DNA of 64,000 bases from Leptofilum sp041987425 (GTDB lineage Bacteria; Chloroflexota; Anaerolineae; Promineifilales; Promineifilaceae), in contig JBHIWP010000003.1 in the NCBI GenBank assembly GCA_041987425.1, forward strand, positions 16,649 to 80,648. Direction: 5' to 3'. The translations under genes and the position numbers were made by a program. Below, one piece after another: positions 16,314-26,786 of this stretch; positions within the stretch are counted from its first letter, which is position 1, and each line of letters starts with the position of its first letter. The notes under the pieces were generated by a model. That model worked only from the letters and a program-made list of their open reading frames with translations, did no database searches and was not told where the DNA came from.

Positions 16314-17165
16314 TCACGTTCCCCAGTCCCGCAAATATCGAAAGTCATGCGTGATGGAGCGGTCGCTGATTTTGGGGATGATTGGCATGGTGCGTTTGTA
16401 TTGGGAGCGCTGCACCATTTTTAATACCTGGTCGACGAACGGCCGTTCAAACCCTGCCGCCACCGCCTCATCCTGTGAATAGCGCTCATCCAGCATCAGA
16501 TAAAGTAATTGATCCACTTTTTCATAAGTAAAGCCAAAATCGGATTCATCCGTCTGGCCCGGAACAAGGTCGGCTGAAGGCGCTTTGTCGATAATTACAT
16601 CCGGTACGCCCAGAGCGCGAGAAAGCTGCCGCACCTGCGTCTTGTACAGATCGCCAATCGGGTTGATGGCCGATGCCAGATCGCCGTAGATCGTGCCGTA
16701 GCCCAGCATCAGCTCCGTTTTGTTGCTGGTGCCAATGACCAGCGCGTTCTCGGCCAGTGAGCGATCAAAAATAATGGTCATGCGGGCGCGGGCCATCACG
16801 TTGCCCTTGCGGTGGGCGTTCATGTCTGGCGAGGCATCGGCCAGGGCTTCTACCATGCCGGTGATATCCACCGTTTCGCTGCGAATGCCCAGGGCCTCGA
16901 TCACCAGATCGGCGTGGGCCAGGCTTTCTGCGGAGGAAACTTGGTGGGGCAGGCGCAGCGCCAAAACGTTTTCTGGCCCCAGCGCTTTAGCCACCAGATA
17001 ACAAGACAGCGCGGAATCAATCCCGCCAGACAGCCCCAGAACTGCCTTGTGGAAGCCTGCGTTGGTGATTTCGTTTTCCAGGAATTTAACCAGCACCAGT
17101 TCGGCAACTTTGGTGTCTATATGAAGATTTTTTTTGAACTTAGCGGAAACGGCCGTTGTTGTCAT
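16314..17165 (-). CDS. nadE: NAD(+) synthetase, NH3-dependent type
   Basis: 283 residues. The PP-loop ATP pyrophosphatase motif is LGLSGGIDSALS (about residue 43). GTSNKTELMLGYGTIYGD and the downstream SADLVPGQTDESDFGFTYE are the NaAD-binding signatures of NadE. There is no N-terminal glutaminase domain, so ammonia is the expected nitrogen donor. Catalyses the last step of NAD synthesis in the cytoplasm. It follows sppA on the same strand after 9 bp, probably one transcript. Confidence 0.95.
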   Translation of the reverse strand: MTTTAVSAKFKKNLHIDTKVAELVLVKFLENEITNAGFHKAVLGLSGGIDSALSCYLVAKALGPENVLALRLPHQVSSAESLAHADLVIEALGIRSETVDITGMVEALADASPDMNAHRKGNVMARARMTIIFDRSLAENALVIGTSNKTELMLGYGTIYGDLASAINPIGDLYKTQVRQLSRALGVPDVIIDKAPSADLVPGQTDESDFGFTYEKVDQLLYLMLDERYSQDEAVAAGFERPFVDQVLKMVQRSQYKRTMPIIPKISDRSITHDFRYLRDWGT

Positions 17166-17174
17166 AGTTATTTT

Positions 17175-19016
17175 CTACACCTTGATGAAATAGGGTGAGA
17201 GGTAAAGGGGTTTGTTGTTGAGCGCCTGTAGTCGCTCTGGAGACAGGAATTTAGCCACTGACTCTGCAATTTCAAAAGGCTGGGGCGTGAGGTGGCGGGT
17301 CGATTTGGCAAAGAGGTTTACGACTGGAATATCGTGGGTGGCCGGATCTGGCAGGTTAGCCAGTTCGGCCATTTTATGGACTGCATCAGTGAAGTCGCCA
17401 TGGCTATCTACCAGGCGGTGCTGCAAAGCCTGCCGCCCTGTCCAGACGCGCCCCAGGCAGATTTCATCCAGCTCATCGAAAGGCAAATCGCGTCCCTCAG
17501 CCACCACGCCCTTGAACTGGTTGTAAGAATGGACAATAAGATCTTGCCATGTTTCTCGTTCTTCTGGGGTAAGCGGCCGTGTATCGTTGTAAAAAGTGGC
17601 GCCGTGGCCGCGATCTAAGCTAATGCGGTTGATGCCTATTTTGTCGTAAAGGCCCTTTGTGTGTAGTCGGAACCCCACCACGCCAATGGAACCGGTGATC
17701 GTAAGCGATTGGCTCATAATGTGTCCGGCATAGGCGCTGACATAGTAGCCGCCCGAGGTTGCTGAACTGCCCATGTAGGCTAACACGGGCTTTTTCTGGC
17801 TTAGCCGCTGAATCTCGCGCCCAATCAGATCAGAGGCCAGGGCAGAGCCCCCGGGCGAATCGACGTGCAGAATAAGCCCGGCCATTTCTTCCAGCTTTTC
17901 TGCCTGTCGCAGCAGATAAGCCACCGTTTGTTCTCCGGCAAGCTGTCCGCCAATGATGGGAATTGGCAGCTCCACAGGCGGGCTTTGGCTGCTGCCCATA
18001 TTGATGGCCCCTTCTATACTAATTACCCCAATGAATTGACGACTGCGGCGCCGCATTTTTTCCGTCAGGCGGGCTTCTGCTTTAGGCCAATCGATCAAGG
18101 TTGCCTGCGGCCGTTCTGCTGCTGGTTCACTTTCTACTTGTTGTTCTGGTGATTCCAGCTCAGGTGGCTTATCTGGCTCTTCTTCATCGGGCAATTCGGC
18201 CAAAAGGTAGGCCAGTTCATCCTGATACACCAGATCGTCAATGAGCCCGGCGGCCAGGGCATCTTCGGCTGAGAAGGGAGCCTGATTCATTAACTCTTGC
18301 AGCGCGGCCTGGGAAAGATTACGGCCGTCTGCCATGGCCGCTGTAATTTGGTCGTAGAGATCATCTAGCAGCCAATCGAGCTGTTCTTTTTCTTCGGGGG
18401 TGATGGTATTGTTGATTAACGCGTTTGCGGCCGTTTTATACGGCGAAATTTGCACGCCATCGACGCCAACCCCCAGTTTTTCCAGGGCCGTTTTCAAGTA
18501 GGCCACTTCGGAGTGCAGACCGTAGGCATCAAACTGGGCGGAGGGGGGAACGACGATGCGGTCTGCGACGGTAGCAAGATAATAATGACGTAAATCCAGG
18601 TGCGGTGTGTAAACAACGACGCTTTTACCCGCCGCCTTGACCCTTTCCAGGGAGCGCCGGATGTTTTGCATGGTGGCGGCGCTGGCATTTAATCCGTTAC
18701 AAACGAGCAGCAAACCGCGCACGTTGTCGGCGTCGATGACGCGGGTGAGGCGGAAGTTAAGCTCTTCCAGGCTGAGCGGCGGGTCCGGCAAGGGCAGCTG
18801 CCGCTCAATGAAGCTGCGCGGTGGTTCTGATCGTTCTGGCATGCTGCCACCGAGGCTCAGCACCACAAAATCCATTTCGGCACGTCTCAGACGGCGCAGG
18901 CCATTGCGTAGGGAAACGGCCGTTTGCCGCCAGCCGTTGCCCAAATCCTGCCAGAGCTGTTTAAGCTCGGCGCTCAGATCTGCAAAAAAATCACTATTGT
19001 TATCCGAATTGCTCAT
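17175..19016 (-). CDS. sppA: Signal peptide peptidase SppA, long (67 kDa) type
   Basis: 613 residues with two tandem S49/ClpP-like domains, as in the long SppA form. The general-base Lys is in QISPYKTAANAL and the nucleophile Ser in GSSATSGGYYVSA. A Pro/Glu-rich insertion (around 18080-18190) separates the halves. No obvious N-terminal membrane anchor is present, unlike E. coli SppA, so it may be soluble or anchored by another element. It degrades released signal peptides and membrane fragments. GAGG lies upstream of the ATG. Confidence 0.92.
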   Translation of the reverse strand: MSNSDNNSDFFADLSAELKQLWQDLGNGWRQTAVSLRNGLRRLRRAEMDFVVLSLGGSMPERSEPPRSFIERQLPLPDPPLSLEELNFRLTRVIDADNVRGLLLVCNGLNASAATMQNIRRSLERVKAAGKSVVVYTPHLDLRHYYLATVADRIVVPPSAQFDAYGLHSEVAYLKTALEKLGVGVDGVQISPYKTAANALINNTITPEEKEQLDWLLDDLYDQITAAMADGRNLSQAALQELMNQAPFSAEDALAAGLIDDLVYQDELAYLLAELPDEEEPDKPPELESPEQQVESEPAAERPQATLIDWPKAEARLTEKMRRRSRQFIGVISIEGAINMGSSQSPPVELPIPIIGGQLAGEQTVAYLLRQAEKLEEMAGLILHVDSPGGSALASDLIGREIQRLSQKKPVLAYMGSSATSGGYYVSAYAGHIMSQSLTITGSIGVVGFRLHTKGLYDKIGINRISLDRGHGATFYNDTRPLTPEERETWQDLIVHSYNQFKGVVAEGRDLPFDELDEICLGRVWTGRQALQHRLVDSHGDFTDAVHKMAELANLPDPATHDIPVVNLFAKSTRHLTPQPFEIAESVAKFLSPERLQALNNKPLYLSPYFIKV

Positions 19017-19082
19017 GAACTGCCTCGTCTATTGATTGCAGGGCAAATGATAACGGATAAGCGATAACGTTACAATTTTATA

Positions 19083-19111
19083 TTGACGCGAAAAATTTGG
19101 CGTGTTATACT
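19083..19111 (+). promoter_or_regulatory. Promoter of tRNA cluster
   Basis: TTGACG (19083-19088), 17-bp spacer, TATACT (19106-19111), 34 bp upstream of the first tRNA and divergent from sppA. Confidence 0.75.
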
Positions 19112-19145
19112 CCGCGACCGGGTTGCAAAACCCCCTCCACAGCCT

Positions 19146-19232
19146 GGAGGGATGGCAGAGTGGACGATTGCGACGGTCTTGAAAACCGTAGTAGGCAACA
19201 GCCTACCGAGGGTTCGAATCCCTCTCCCTCCG
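19146..19232 (+). tRNA. tRNA-Ser (anticodon TGA)
   Basis: Acceptor arms GGAGGGA/TCCCTCC pair fully; anticodon stem-loop ACGGT-CTTGAAA-ACCGT gives TGA; a long variable arm (TAGGCAACAGCCTA) marks a class II tRNA; T loop GGGTTCGAATCCC. CCA is not encoded. Confidence 0.95.
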
Positions 19233-19285
19233 CCTAACTGTTACCAACAGAATGTAGATTTTTTTGGCAGCCAAGCTGGCTATTC

Positions 19286-19374
19286 GGGGAGGTGCCAGAG
19301 TGGTCGATTGGGGCCGCCTGCTAAGCGGTTAACGGTGTAAAAGCCGTTCAAGGGTTCGAATCCCTTCCTCCCCG
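19286..19374 (+). tRNA. tRNA-Ser (anticodon GCT)
   Basis: Acceptor arms GGGGAGG/CCTCCCC; anticodon loop CTGCTAA between GCCGC/GCGGT gives GCT; long variable arm; T loop AGGGTTCGAATCCCT. CCA is not encoded. Reads Ser AGY codons. Confidence 0.95.
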
Positions 19375-19451
19375 CCTTACTCCGTAATCAGTTGGTCAGT
19401 GATCGCTAAGCAGTTGCTGGCCCGCTGACGGAAACAGTAAAATAGTAATAT

Positions 19452-19525
19452 GCGCCCTTAGCTCAGTGGATTAGAGCGTCTGGCTACGAACCAGAAGGTC
19501 GGGAGTTCGAGTCTCTCAGGGCGTA
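19452..19525 (+). tRNA. tRNA-Arg (anticodon ACG)
   Basis: Acceptor arms GCGCCCT/AGGGCGT (one G-U pair at the end); anticodon stem-loop TCTGG-CTACGAA-CCAGA gives ACG, normally edited to ICG; short variable loop. CCA is not encoded. Confidence 0.93.
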
Positions 19526-19532
19526 CAGTCGT

Positions 19533-19567
19533 AAGCTCCATACCAAACGGTATGGAGCTTTGCTTTT
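19533..19567 (+). terminator. Rho-independent terminator of tRNA cluster
   Basis: A perfect 12-bp stem (AAGCTCCATACC/GGTATGGAGCTT) with loop AAAC, followed by TGCTTTTT. Placed directly after tRNA-Arg. Confidence 0.9.
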
Positions 19568-19618
19568 TAGGGATATTTGCTCTGATCGGCAAAAAGAGCT
19601 TCTAGGTCATTGCCTCAA

Positions 19619-20776
19619 TCAAGGCCAATTCTCCACCAATGAATAGAGCGCGCCGGTGTTGCGGATGCCACCTATTTCTGTCGAGCCGCCAATGATGTAT
19701 AATTTTGTGCCAATAGCAGCCAGTGCCAAACCGTGCATACGTGTTGGCAGAGTAAATGGCGCAACTTCCCAGCGCCGCGTTTCGGGATCATAGACTTCTA
19801 GCGTGAAAATTAATGTTTGGGGAGAGAATAATTCTCCACCAGCCACAACGATTTTGCCATCGATGATCGCGGCGCCAAAGCCACTCCGAGGGAAGCGCAT
19901 TCCCTGGCTGGGCCGCCAGCTATTGTCCTCAGGATCATAAATCTCGACCGAAGTCATGCCGCCGTCCCAGCGACCACCCAAGGCGTAAATTTCTCCGTCC
20001 AGCACGACCGCCTGATTGTGTTCTCTGGGTCGGCGCAGGTCGGCCATTGCTGTCCAGGTGTTTGTGGGGGGATGGTAGCGAAGTAAAGCATTTGTGCTGC
20101 TGGCTGTCATACCACCGACGTAGTAAATGTACTCTCCGAGGGTAACGGCCGTTCCCGCGTGGCGAACTTCCGGCAGGAGACCCACTTCCTGCCAGCTATC
20201 TGTAGCAAATTCATAGCGCAAGGCAGCGGTTACGGCTGGGTTTCCGGCGTCAAGTTTGCGCGAGAAAACGTAAATGTCTCCGGCGTAAGCGGCGATGCCG
20301 TAATGGTCAGTGGGAAACGGCAGGTCGGCCAGCCGCTCCCACCGATCTTGCTCAGGATCGTACACTTGAAACACCCGTTGACTCTCCAGAGTGGAGTCTA
20401 AGGTAGCTCCGCCAGCAATGTAGATACGGCCGTCTAGCACAAGCGCCGGCATTTCCGATTGGGCGGACAACATGCTGCTTAATCGCTGCCAGGTGGCTGG
20501 CGTTGGCGTAGGTGCTGGAGTGTCAGGAGGGGAGGTCGTTGTTGAAGCAGCAGAGATTGCCGTTGTGGTTGGGAGAAGGAGTGTCGCAGTGAAGGTAGCT
20601 TCAGGAGTAGGAGTCGCTGAAGGTTGGGGCGCGATTGTTGTGGCTGGTGCTGCTGAAGGCGACAGGGTTGATGGTAAGCTGGTGGAATTTGACTGACACC
20701 CAAACTGAGACAACAATCCAAGCAACAAAAGCCCGGCCACAAGCTTTACCGAAGTATGAATGCGGGAGGATTTCAT
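19619..20776 (-). CDS. Kelch-repeat lipoprotein
   Basis: 385 residues. Signal peptide with lipobox LSQFGC (Cys27) and a Thr/Pro/Ala-rich linker to about residue 95. The rest is a beta-propeller of Kelch repeats: IYIAGGATLDS, EYIYYVGGMTASS, EIYALGGRWDGG, KIVVAGGELFS and KLYIIGGSTEIGG mark successive blades, each with a WERLADLP-like partner strand. Likely a surface-anchored protein-binding or carbohydrate-related propeller; no galactose-oxidase catalytic residues are evident. Confidence 0.88.
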   Translation of the reverse strand: MKSSRIHTSVKLVAGLLLLGLLSQFGCQSNSTSLPSTLSPSAAPATTIAPQPSATPTPEATFTATLLLPTTTAISAASTTTSPPDTPAPTPTPATWQRLSSMLSAQSEMPALVLDGRIYIAGGATLDSTLESQRVFQVYDPEQDRWERLADLPFPTDHYGIAAYAGDIYVFSRKLDAGNPAVTAALRYEFATDSWQEVGLLPEVRHAGTAVTLGEYIYYVGGMTASSTNALLRYHPPTNTWTAMADLRRPREHNQAVVLDGEIYALGGRWDGGMTSVEIYDPEDNSWRPSQGMRFPRSGFGAAIIDGKIVVAGGELFSPQTLIFTLEVYDPETRRWEVAPFTLPTRMHGLALAAIGTKLYIIGGSTEIGGIRNTGALYSLVENWP

Positions 20777-20928
20777 AATGCGCCTAACCTTTTGCGTATG
20801 GGTAGCAGGCTTTTACTACTTTGATTAGACGCAGGATGTCCCTTAGTTTTGCATTTGTTGAAACGCTTAATCTGTTGCGGAATAGAAATAGGAACGGCCG
20901 TATCCCACAAAAGGCACGGCAATTTCTC

Positions 20929-20947
20929 CCAATTACAAATTACTCAA

Positions 20948-20952
<5 letters not shown>
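20929..20952. repeat. Short CAATTAC low-complexity element
   Basis: Words CAATTAC/AATTACTCAATTACC, same vocabulary as the element at 52161-52229. It runs over the stop codon of the oligoendopeptidase gene. Confidence 0.4.
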
Positions 20953-22765
<1,813 letters not shown>

Positions 22766-22794
22766 AGATTTTTCTCCTTGCGGTCAAATTTTGA

Positions 22795-22853
22795 AGGAGA
22801 CCAGCGACTGGGGAGTTAGAGTTTAATTCTCTCTGGTCTCCAGTCTCCAATCT
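22795..22853. repeat. Mirrored low-complexity element (GGAGACCAG/CTGGTCTCC)
   Basis: GGAGACCAG (22796-22804) and CTGGTCTCC (22833-22841) pair perfectly, flanked by further GACTGG/CCAGTC words. It lies between divergent pepF and the sensor kinase. Downstream, TATAAT at 22919-22924 is a likely -10 box for the kinase gene. Confidence 0.55.
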
Positions 22854-22958
22854 GTTTGCTTTTCTATTGAAACACGAATCAAGGAAAATGGCGACTGCAA
22901 ATTCTGGACTGCCTCAGGTATAATCCAATCACCAAACTGTTGGAGAAGCGTTTACGTC

Positions 22959-24938
22959 ATGAAGCCATCTTTTTTCCAGTTATTTAAGCAGCGTTTTCAG
23001 GCCCTGGTGCGGCTGGAGCGGCTGGGGGTTCCAGAGGCGAAGATCCGCCAGGCGCTGCACAAAACGCAGATGGACGGATTGCCGTTTATCTACTTTAGCT
23101 TTGGCGTCATGTTTTTTGTATATGCCCTCATTCAATATTATTTGCTAAATGAAGCGGGGCGGTTGCTGATGGTGCAGGTGGCTGTGGGCAGCGGCGTTTT
23201 TTTGCTGGCCGGTTTTGTGGTGCTGCTGCAAGGGCGGGTGCCTGCCAAATATGCTGAACGAGGAACGGCCGTTGTAGCCGCCGTCATCCTGTTTACCATC
23301 CTGCTTCGCTTTTATTTGAATCCCATCCCGAATCAGTCGGCCAATTTGGCCCTCTTTTTATTTGGTGCTGGTGTCATGTTTACCTCCTTGCACTGGTACG
23401 TCGTTATGCAGGCTATATGCTGGGTAGCCTGGGGTATCATTTTTTGGCTGCATCCCAATCAGCCGGAATGGCAATATTTTGGCGTTATGATCTTTGTGGC
23501 GACATTCACCGGCCTGGTTGCATATTGGGTACGAATGCACGCTCTGGAAAAAGCAGAGATTTTTCGCTTCGTCGAGCAGCGTCAGCGCAAAGAGCTGGTG
23601 CAGCGCACGGTGCAGCAGCAAACCAGCTATGGCGTTGGCCAGCGCATCACGTCCATCCTGGAGCTAGCTTCGTTGCTAGACCAAATAGCAACGCTTATCT
23701 GGCAAAAGTATGATGTTTACTATGTGGGGGTCTTTTTGCCAAACAAGAACCAGCTGGCAATCGAGGCCGTGGCGGAAGCCGGGCAAGGCGTGCCGGAAGG
23801 GGGATTACGGCTAAAAGCTGGCCTGAAAGGGCTGGTTGGTTGGGTGATGGCTAACGGACGGCCGTTGTGCATTGATGACATCACCCGTGATTTTCGCTAC
23901 AAGGCGGATGAAAAAGCGCCAAACGCCAGTTCAGAGATTCTGCTGCCGCTGAAAATGGGGGATAAGGTCCTGGGCGTGCTCGATTTGCAGAGCGATCAGC
24001 GGTCTGCGTTCTCTCCCCACGAAATTCCCAACTTTCAGCTCTTGGCCGACCAGGTGGCCATTGCCCTGGAAAATGCCCAGCTTTATGCCGAAATCAAGCG
24101 GTTTAACCAGCAGCTGGAGCAAAAAGTGGCCGAGCGCACCCAGGCGCTTCAGGAAGCCTATGGGCAGCTAGAGCGCCTGGACAAAACGAAAACGGATTTC
24201 ATAACCATTGCCTCGCATGAAATGCGCACTCCCTTGACGATTGTAAACTTCAATGCCCAAATGCTGCTGGAGGATGAGGAGATTTTAGCAAATAGCTACC
24301 ATAGAAAGTGGGCCGAAGGCATTGGCCGCGGGGCGGCTCGCCTGGAAGAAGTGGTACAAAGTATGCTGGATGTGGCCAAGATAGACAGCAGTTCGCTAGA
24401 GCTTTACCTGGCTCCGGTAGATGTACCGTTCTTGCTGCGGCAAATTTGCAAACGGTTTACACAAGCACAGGTGGAGCGTCAGATTGCACTCAATCTAGAT
24501 GATTTGGTGAAGTTGCCAGAAGTGGAAGGCGATGTAGAGGCTTTGCAAAAAGTGTTTTACCAAGTGTTGGTCAATGCCATTAAGTATACACCTGATGGCG
24601 GCAGGGTGTGGGTATACGGCCGTTTCCATCCACCAACGGAGGCCAATGTCAGCGCTGCCGGTGAAGTAGAAATTGTCATTGCCGACAGCGGCGTGGGCAT
24701 TGCCCCCGAGATACAGGATCTGATTTTTGAGAAGTTTTATCAGACGGGGGAAGTGATGCTGCACTCCTCTGGCAAAACCAGCTTTAAAGGGGGCGGTGCT
24801 GGGTTGGGTTTAGCCATTGCCAGGGGGATTGTGGAGGCGCACAACGGCCGTATCTGGGTTGAAAGCGAAGGCTACGATGAAGACCTACTCCCCGGCAGCC
24901 AGTTTCACATTATCCTTCCCCTTAAGCAGCCTAAATAA
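22959..24938 (+). CDS. GAF-domain sensor histidine kinase with multispan N-terminus
   Basis: 659 residues. About six hydrophobic helices occupy residues 45-200. A GAF domain (about 225-375) begins IASLLDQ-like ELASLLDQIATLIW and ends near DQVAIALENAQLYAEI. A short coiled coil leads to the HisKA domain with SHEMRTPLTIVNFNAQMLL, and a HATPase domain with VNAIKYTPDGG, ADSGVGI and GAGLGLAIARG. No response regulator is adjacent, so it is an orphan kinase here. The GAF probably senses a small molecule in the cytoplasm. Confidence 0.92.
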   Translation: MKPSFFQLFKQRFQALVRLERLGVPEAKIRQALHKTQMDGLPFIYFSFGVMFFVYALIQYYLLNEAGRLLMVQVAVGSGVFLLAGFVVLLQGRVPAKYAERGTAVVAAVILFTILLRFYLNPIPNQSANLALFLFGAGVMFTSLHWYVVMQAICWVAWGIIFWLHPNQPEWQYFGVMIFVATFTGLVAYWVRMHALEKAEIFRFVEQRQRKELVQRTVQQQTSYGVGQRITSILELASLLDQIATLIWQKYDVYYVGVFLPNKNQLAIEAVAEAGQGVPEGGLRLKAGLKGLVGWVMANGRPLCIDDITRDFRYKADEKAPNASSEILLPLKMGDKVLGVLDLQSDQRSAFSPHEIPNFQLLADQVAIALENAQLYAEIKRFNQQLEQKVAERTQALQEAYGQLERLDKTKTDFITIASHEMRTPLTIVNFNAQMLLEDEEILANSYHRKWAEGIGRGAARLEEVVQSMLDVAKIDSSSLELYLAPVDVPFLLRQICKRFTQAQVERQIALNLDDLVKLPEVEGDVEALQKVFYQVLVNAIKYTPDGGRVWVYGRFHPPTEANVSAAGEVEIVIADSGVGIAPEIQDLIFEKFYQTGEVMLHSSGKTSFKGGGAGLGLAIARGIVEAHNGRIWVESEGYDEDLLPGSQFHIILPLKQPK

Positions 24939-24945
24939 ATCTCAA

Positions 24946-26052
24946 TCACTCGTTCTCATTACTCGGTGCTTCTCGCTCGCGTTTGTGGGTGGCTACTTCC
25001 TTCTTGAGCCGCTCATTTTCTTTGGTGGCGCGATACGTTAGATAGGCCAGGGCTAGACCCAGCGGCCCGCCGGTGCCCAGCAGCAGCAGCACGTTGTCGG
25101 CCAGCCCATCCATAACCTGGGTCCAGCGGCTTTTGGGCAGCACGCGAATATTGCGTGAGATGCTTTGGGTCAGGAAAGGCAGATCGTTCTGTACTTTTGA
25201 CTCTTTATACAAATTGATGGTGATGACTTGGGCGTCACCTGGGGTCATGGCGATGACGTCCCAGGTCCAGACGGCAGGCAGGGTTGTGCTGATGACGCGC
25301 GGCAACCTTACGTTGTCGCCGCCGCTGGGAAAAACTTCAAAAGCGGGTGCGTTTAGCTCAGCAGACATCAGCGGAAATAGATTAATTGTCTGCTCATAGT
25401 AGGCGCGTTCGCCATCGTCGTAGCTGGCATCAATGCGCACGACGCCGGTAACGTGCGGCTCGTGTTCGCCAATGGTAGCCAGCGCCGGGTCCGCAATAAT
25501 CTCCACGGTGATAACCCCGCTTTCTTCTACGACCATTGCCAGGGGATGGGTGATTTCCAGGCGGCCGGTTGGCTCTAATTCGTTGGGGGGAACGGCCGTT
25601 TCTTCCGCTGCATCACTTTCTATTGTGGCGGTTGGCAGAGGCGTGTTGGTTGGGGTGATGGGAACGGCTGTTTCTGCCACAGCCTGTTCAGGAATGACCA
25701 GTACCTGTCCGGCGGAAATGGCATTGGGGTTCGTTAGATCGTTGGCTTCCGCCAGCTCTTCTACGGACACTTCAAATCTGTTGCCGATGGTTGCCAGGGT
25801 GTCGCCCGGCTGGATGACATAGGTGGTGACGGTGGCGGTTGGGGTCAGCGTGGCCGTTGCGGTAAGGGCGCCTGCCGGTTCTGCAGGATTTGTGGTTGGT
25901 TCAGGCCGCTCGCCCTGGGGTTCCTGTGGTCTGGGGATGGGCGTGGTTGTTGGCGGGAGTGTGACGACTTCGCCTGAGCCCGCCAGATTGCAGGAAACGG
26001 CCGTTACCGTACAAATGATCAGTAAAGAGACAAAAACAGCGATTTGCTTCAT
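24946..26052 (-). CDS. LysM-domain lipoprotein with C-terminal membrane helix
   Basis: 368 residues. Signal peptide ends at a lipobox-like VTAVSC. A Pro/Thr-rich linker, a LysM domain (TYVIQPGDTLATIGNRFEVS, about 78-122), a second linker, then a region of beta strands (GVITVEIIADPALATIGEHE onward). Near residue 320 a transmembrane helix (LLLLGTGGPLGLALAYLTY) is followed by a charged cytoplasmic tail. A double anchor, lipid at one end and helix at the other, is unusual; the Cys may instead lie within an N-terminal membrane anchor. AGGTAGGAT precedes ATG. Convergent with the sensor kinase. Confidence 0.8.
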   Translation of the reverse strand: MKQIAVFVSLLIICTVTAVSCNLAGSGEVVTLPPTTTPIPRPQEPQGERPEPTTNPAEPAGALTATATLTPTATVTTYVIQPGDTLATIGNRFEVSVEELAEANDLTNPNAISAGQVLVIPEQAVAETAVPITPTNTPLPTATIESDAAEETAVPPNELEPTGRLEITHPLAMVVEESGVITVEIIADPALATIGEHEPHVTGVVRIDASYDDGERAYYEQTINLFPLMSAELNAPAFEVFPSGGDNVRLPRVISTTLPAVWTWDVIAMTPGDAQVITINLYKESKVQNDLPFLTQSISRNIRVLPKSRWTQVMDGLADNVLLLLGTGGPLGLALAYLTYRATKENERLKKEVATHKREREAPSNENE

Positions 26053-26174
26053 GATCCTACCTCGTTTTATGCCGACTTCTTTCGCGTCGTTACTAATGCA
26101 CCCTCAGCTAAAAATATTAGTTGAAATTCAAATTATGTCAAATAAAAGCCAGGGTGTATCGGCAGCCAAAAATG

Positions 26175-26246
26175 CTTGGAATGCTATAAGAGTTGTTCGC
26201 CTTGGTATGAGTAGGAATTGACAAAGAAATTGTGAGTGGATACAGT
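26175..26246 (+). promoter_or_regulatory. Conserved upstream box and promoter of first zinc locus
   Basis: A 23-bp box (26175-26197, core GGAATGCTATAAGAGTTG) is identical to 58956-58978. In both places it ends 20 bp before TTGACA (here 26218-26223), which is followed by a 17-bp spacer and TACAGT (26241-26246). Keeping these spacings while other bases differ argues for a functional regulatory region shared by the two zinc loci. Confidence 0.7.
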
Positions 26247-26279
26247 TTTGCCTTGTTGGCAAGCAAGAGGAACTGAGAA

Positions 26280-26648
26280 TTGCGACTACACTTTGCGTCA
26301 TTCATGAGGAAACAGAAAACCTGCCTTCATCTTGTGATGGTGATGGGGGTATTTTTGTATCTCTATAGTCCATTCCTGGATCATTGGTTAGGCAATGAAG
26401 TCTACGCCAGACCACACACCCACACGCACTTTTCTGAAGATGCTGACCAGGACCAGCATGATCAGCACGAAGAAGGGTTCCTTTGTTTTTTGGATATTGA
26501 CATGCTCCTGGCCCTGCTGCTGGCTTTTAATATTGAGCCCAGTCCTAATCTTGGGCAGCACCTTCACCTGATTTTCAAGTTGGCACACTTTTATTTTCAG
26601 GTCTCACTCATTGAGCTTGCCTCACCAGATCCCCCTCCAAATATCTAA
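26280..26648 (+). CDS. Small His-rich membrane protein of zinc locus, copy 1
   Basis: 122 residues from a TTG start (GAGGAACT upstream; the paralogue keeps the same TTG and spacing). A hydrophobic helix at about 17-34 is followed by a His/Asp-rich loop (RPHTHTHFSEDADQDQHDQH, about 43-62), then FLCFLDIDMLLALLLAF and a final hydrophobic segment ending PDPPPNI. The copy at 59061-59477 shares ends and membrane segments, while the His-rich loop differs. I do not recognise a named family. Position at the head of a zinc-uptake locus suggests a metal-binding accessory or sensor in the membrane. Confidence 0.75.
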   Translation: MRLHFASFMRKQKTCLHLVMVMGVFLYLYSPFLDHWLGNEVYARPHTHTHFSEDADQDQHDQHEEGFLCFLDIDMLLALLLAFNIEPSPNLGQHLHLIFKLAHFYFQVSLIELASPDPPPNI

Positions 26649-26678
26649 ACCCAAACCTGTTAAACATCTTAGATCACC

Positions 26679-26701
26679 ATAGGCCTCGTTAGAGAGCCTA
26701 T
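26679..26701 (+). terminator. Hairpin after His-rich gene, copy 1
   Basis: ATAGGC/GCCTAT stem with 11-nt loop, 31 bp after the stop, without a long T-run. A similar AGGCT/AGCCT hairpin sits at 59511-59533 after the paralogue. It may be an attenuator, since downstream genes appear to belong to the same unit. Confidence 0.4.
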
Positions 26702-26786
26702 CTGTTCTTGTTTGTAACACAAATACTGAACCGGTTGCTTACTGTTACCGGCTAAATTCACGCCCGACCTAAATTTAGGAGAAATA

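Noticed and set aside
26053..26279. Transposon ends flanking the duplicated zinc leaders
   Set aside because: Searched by eye for terminal inverted repeats and transposase remnants around 26.1 and 58.95 kb; none found, only the shared box and promoter.
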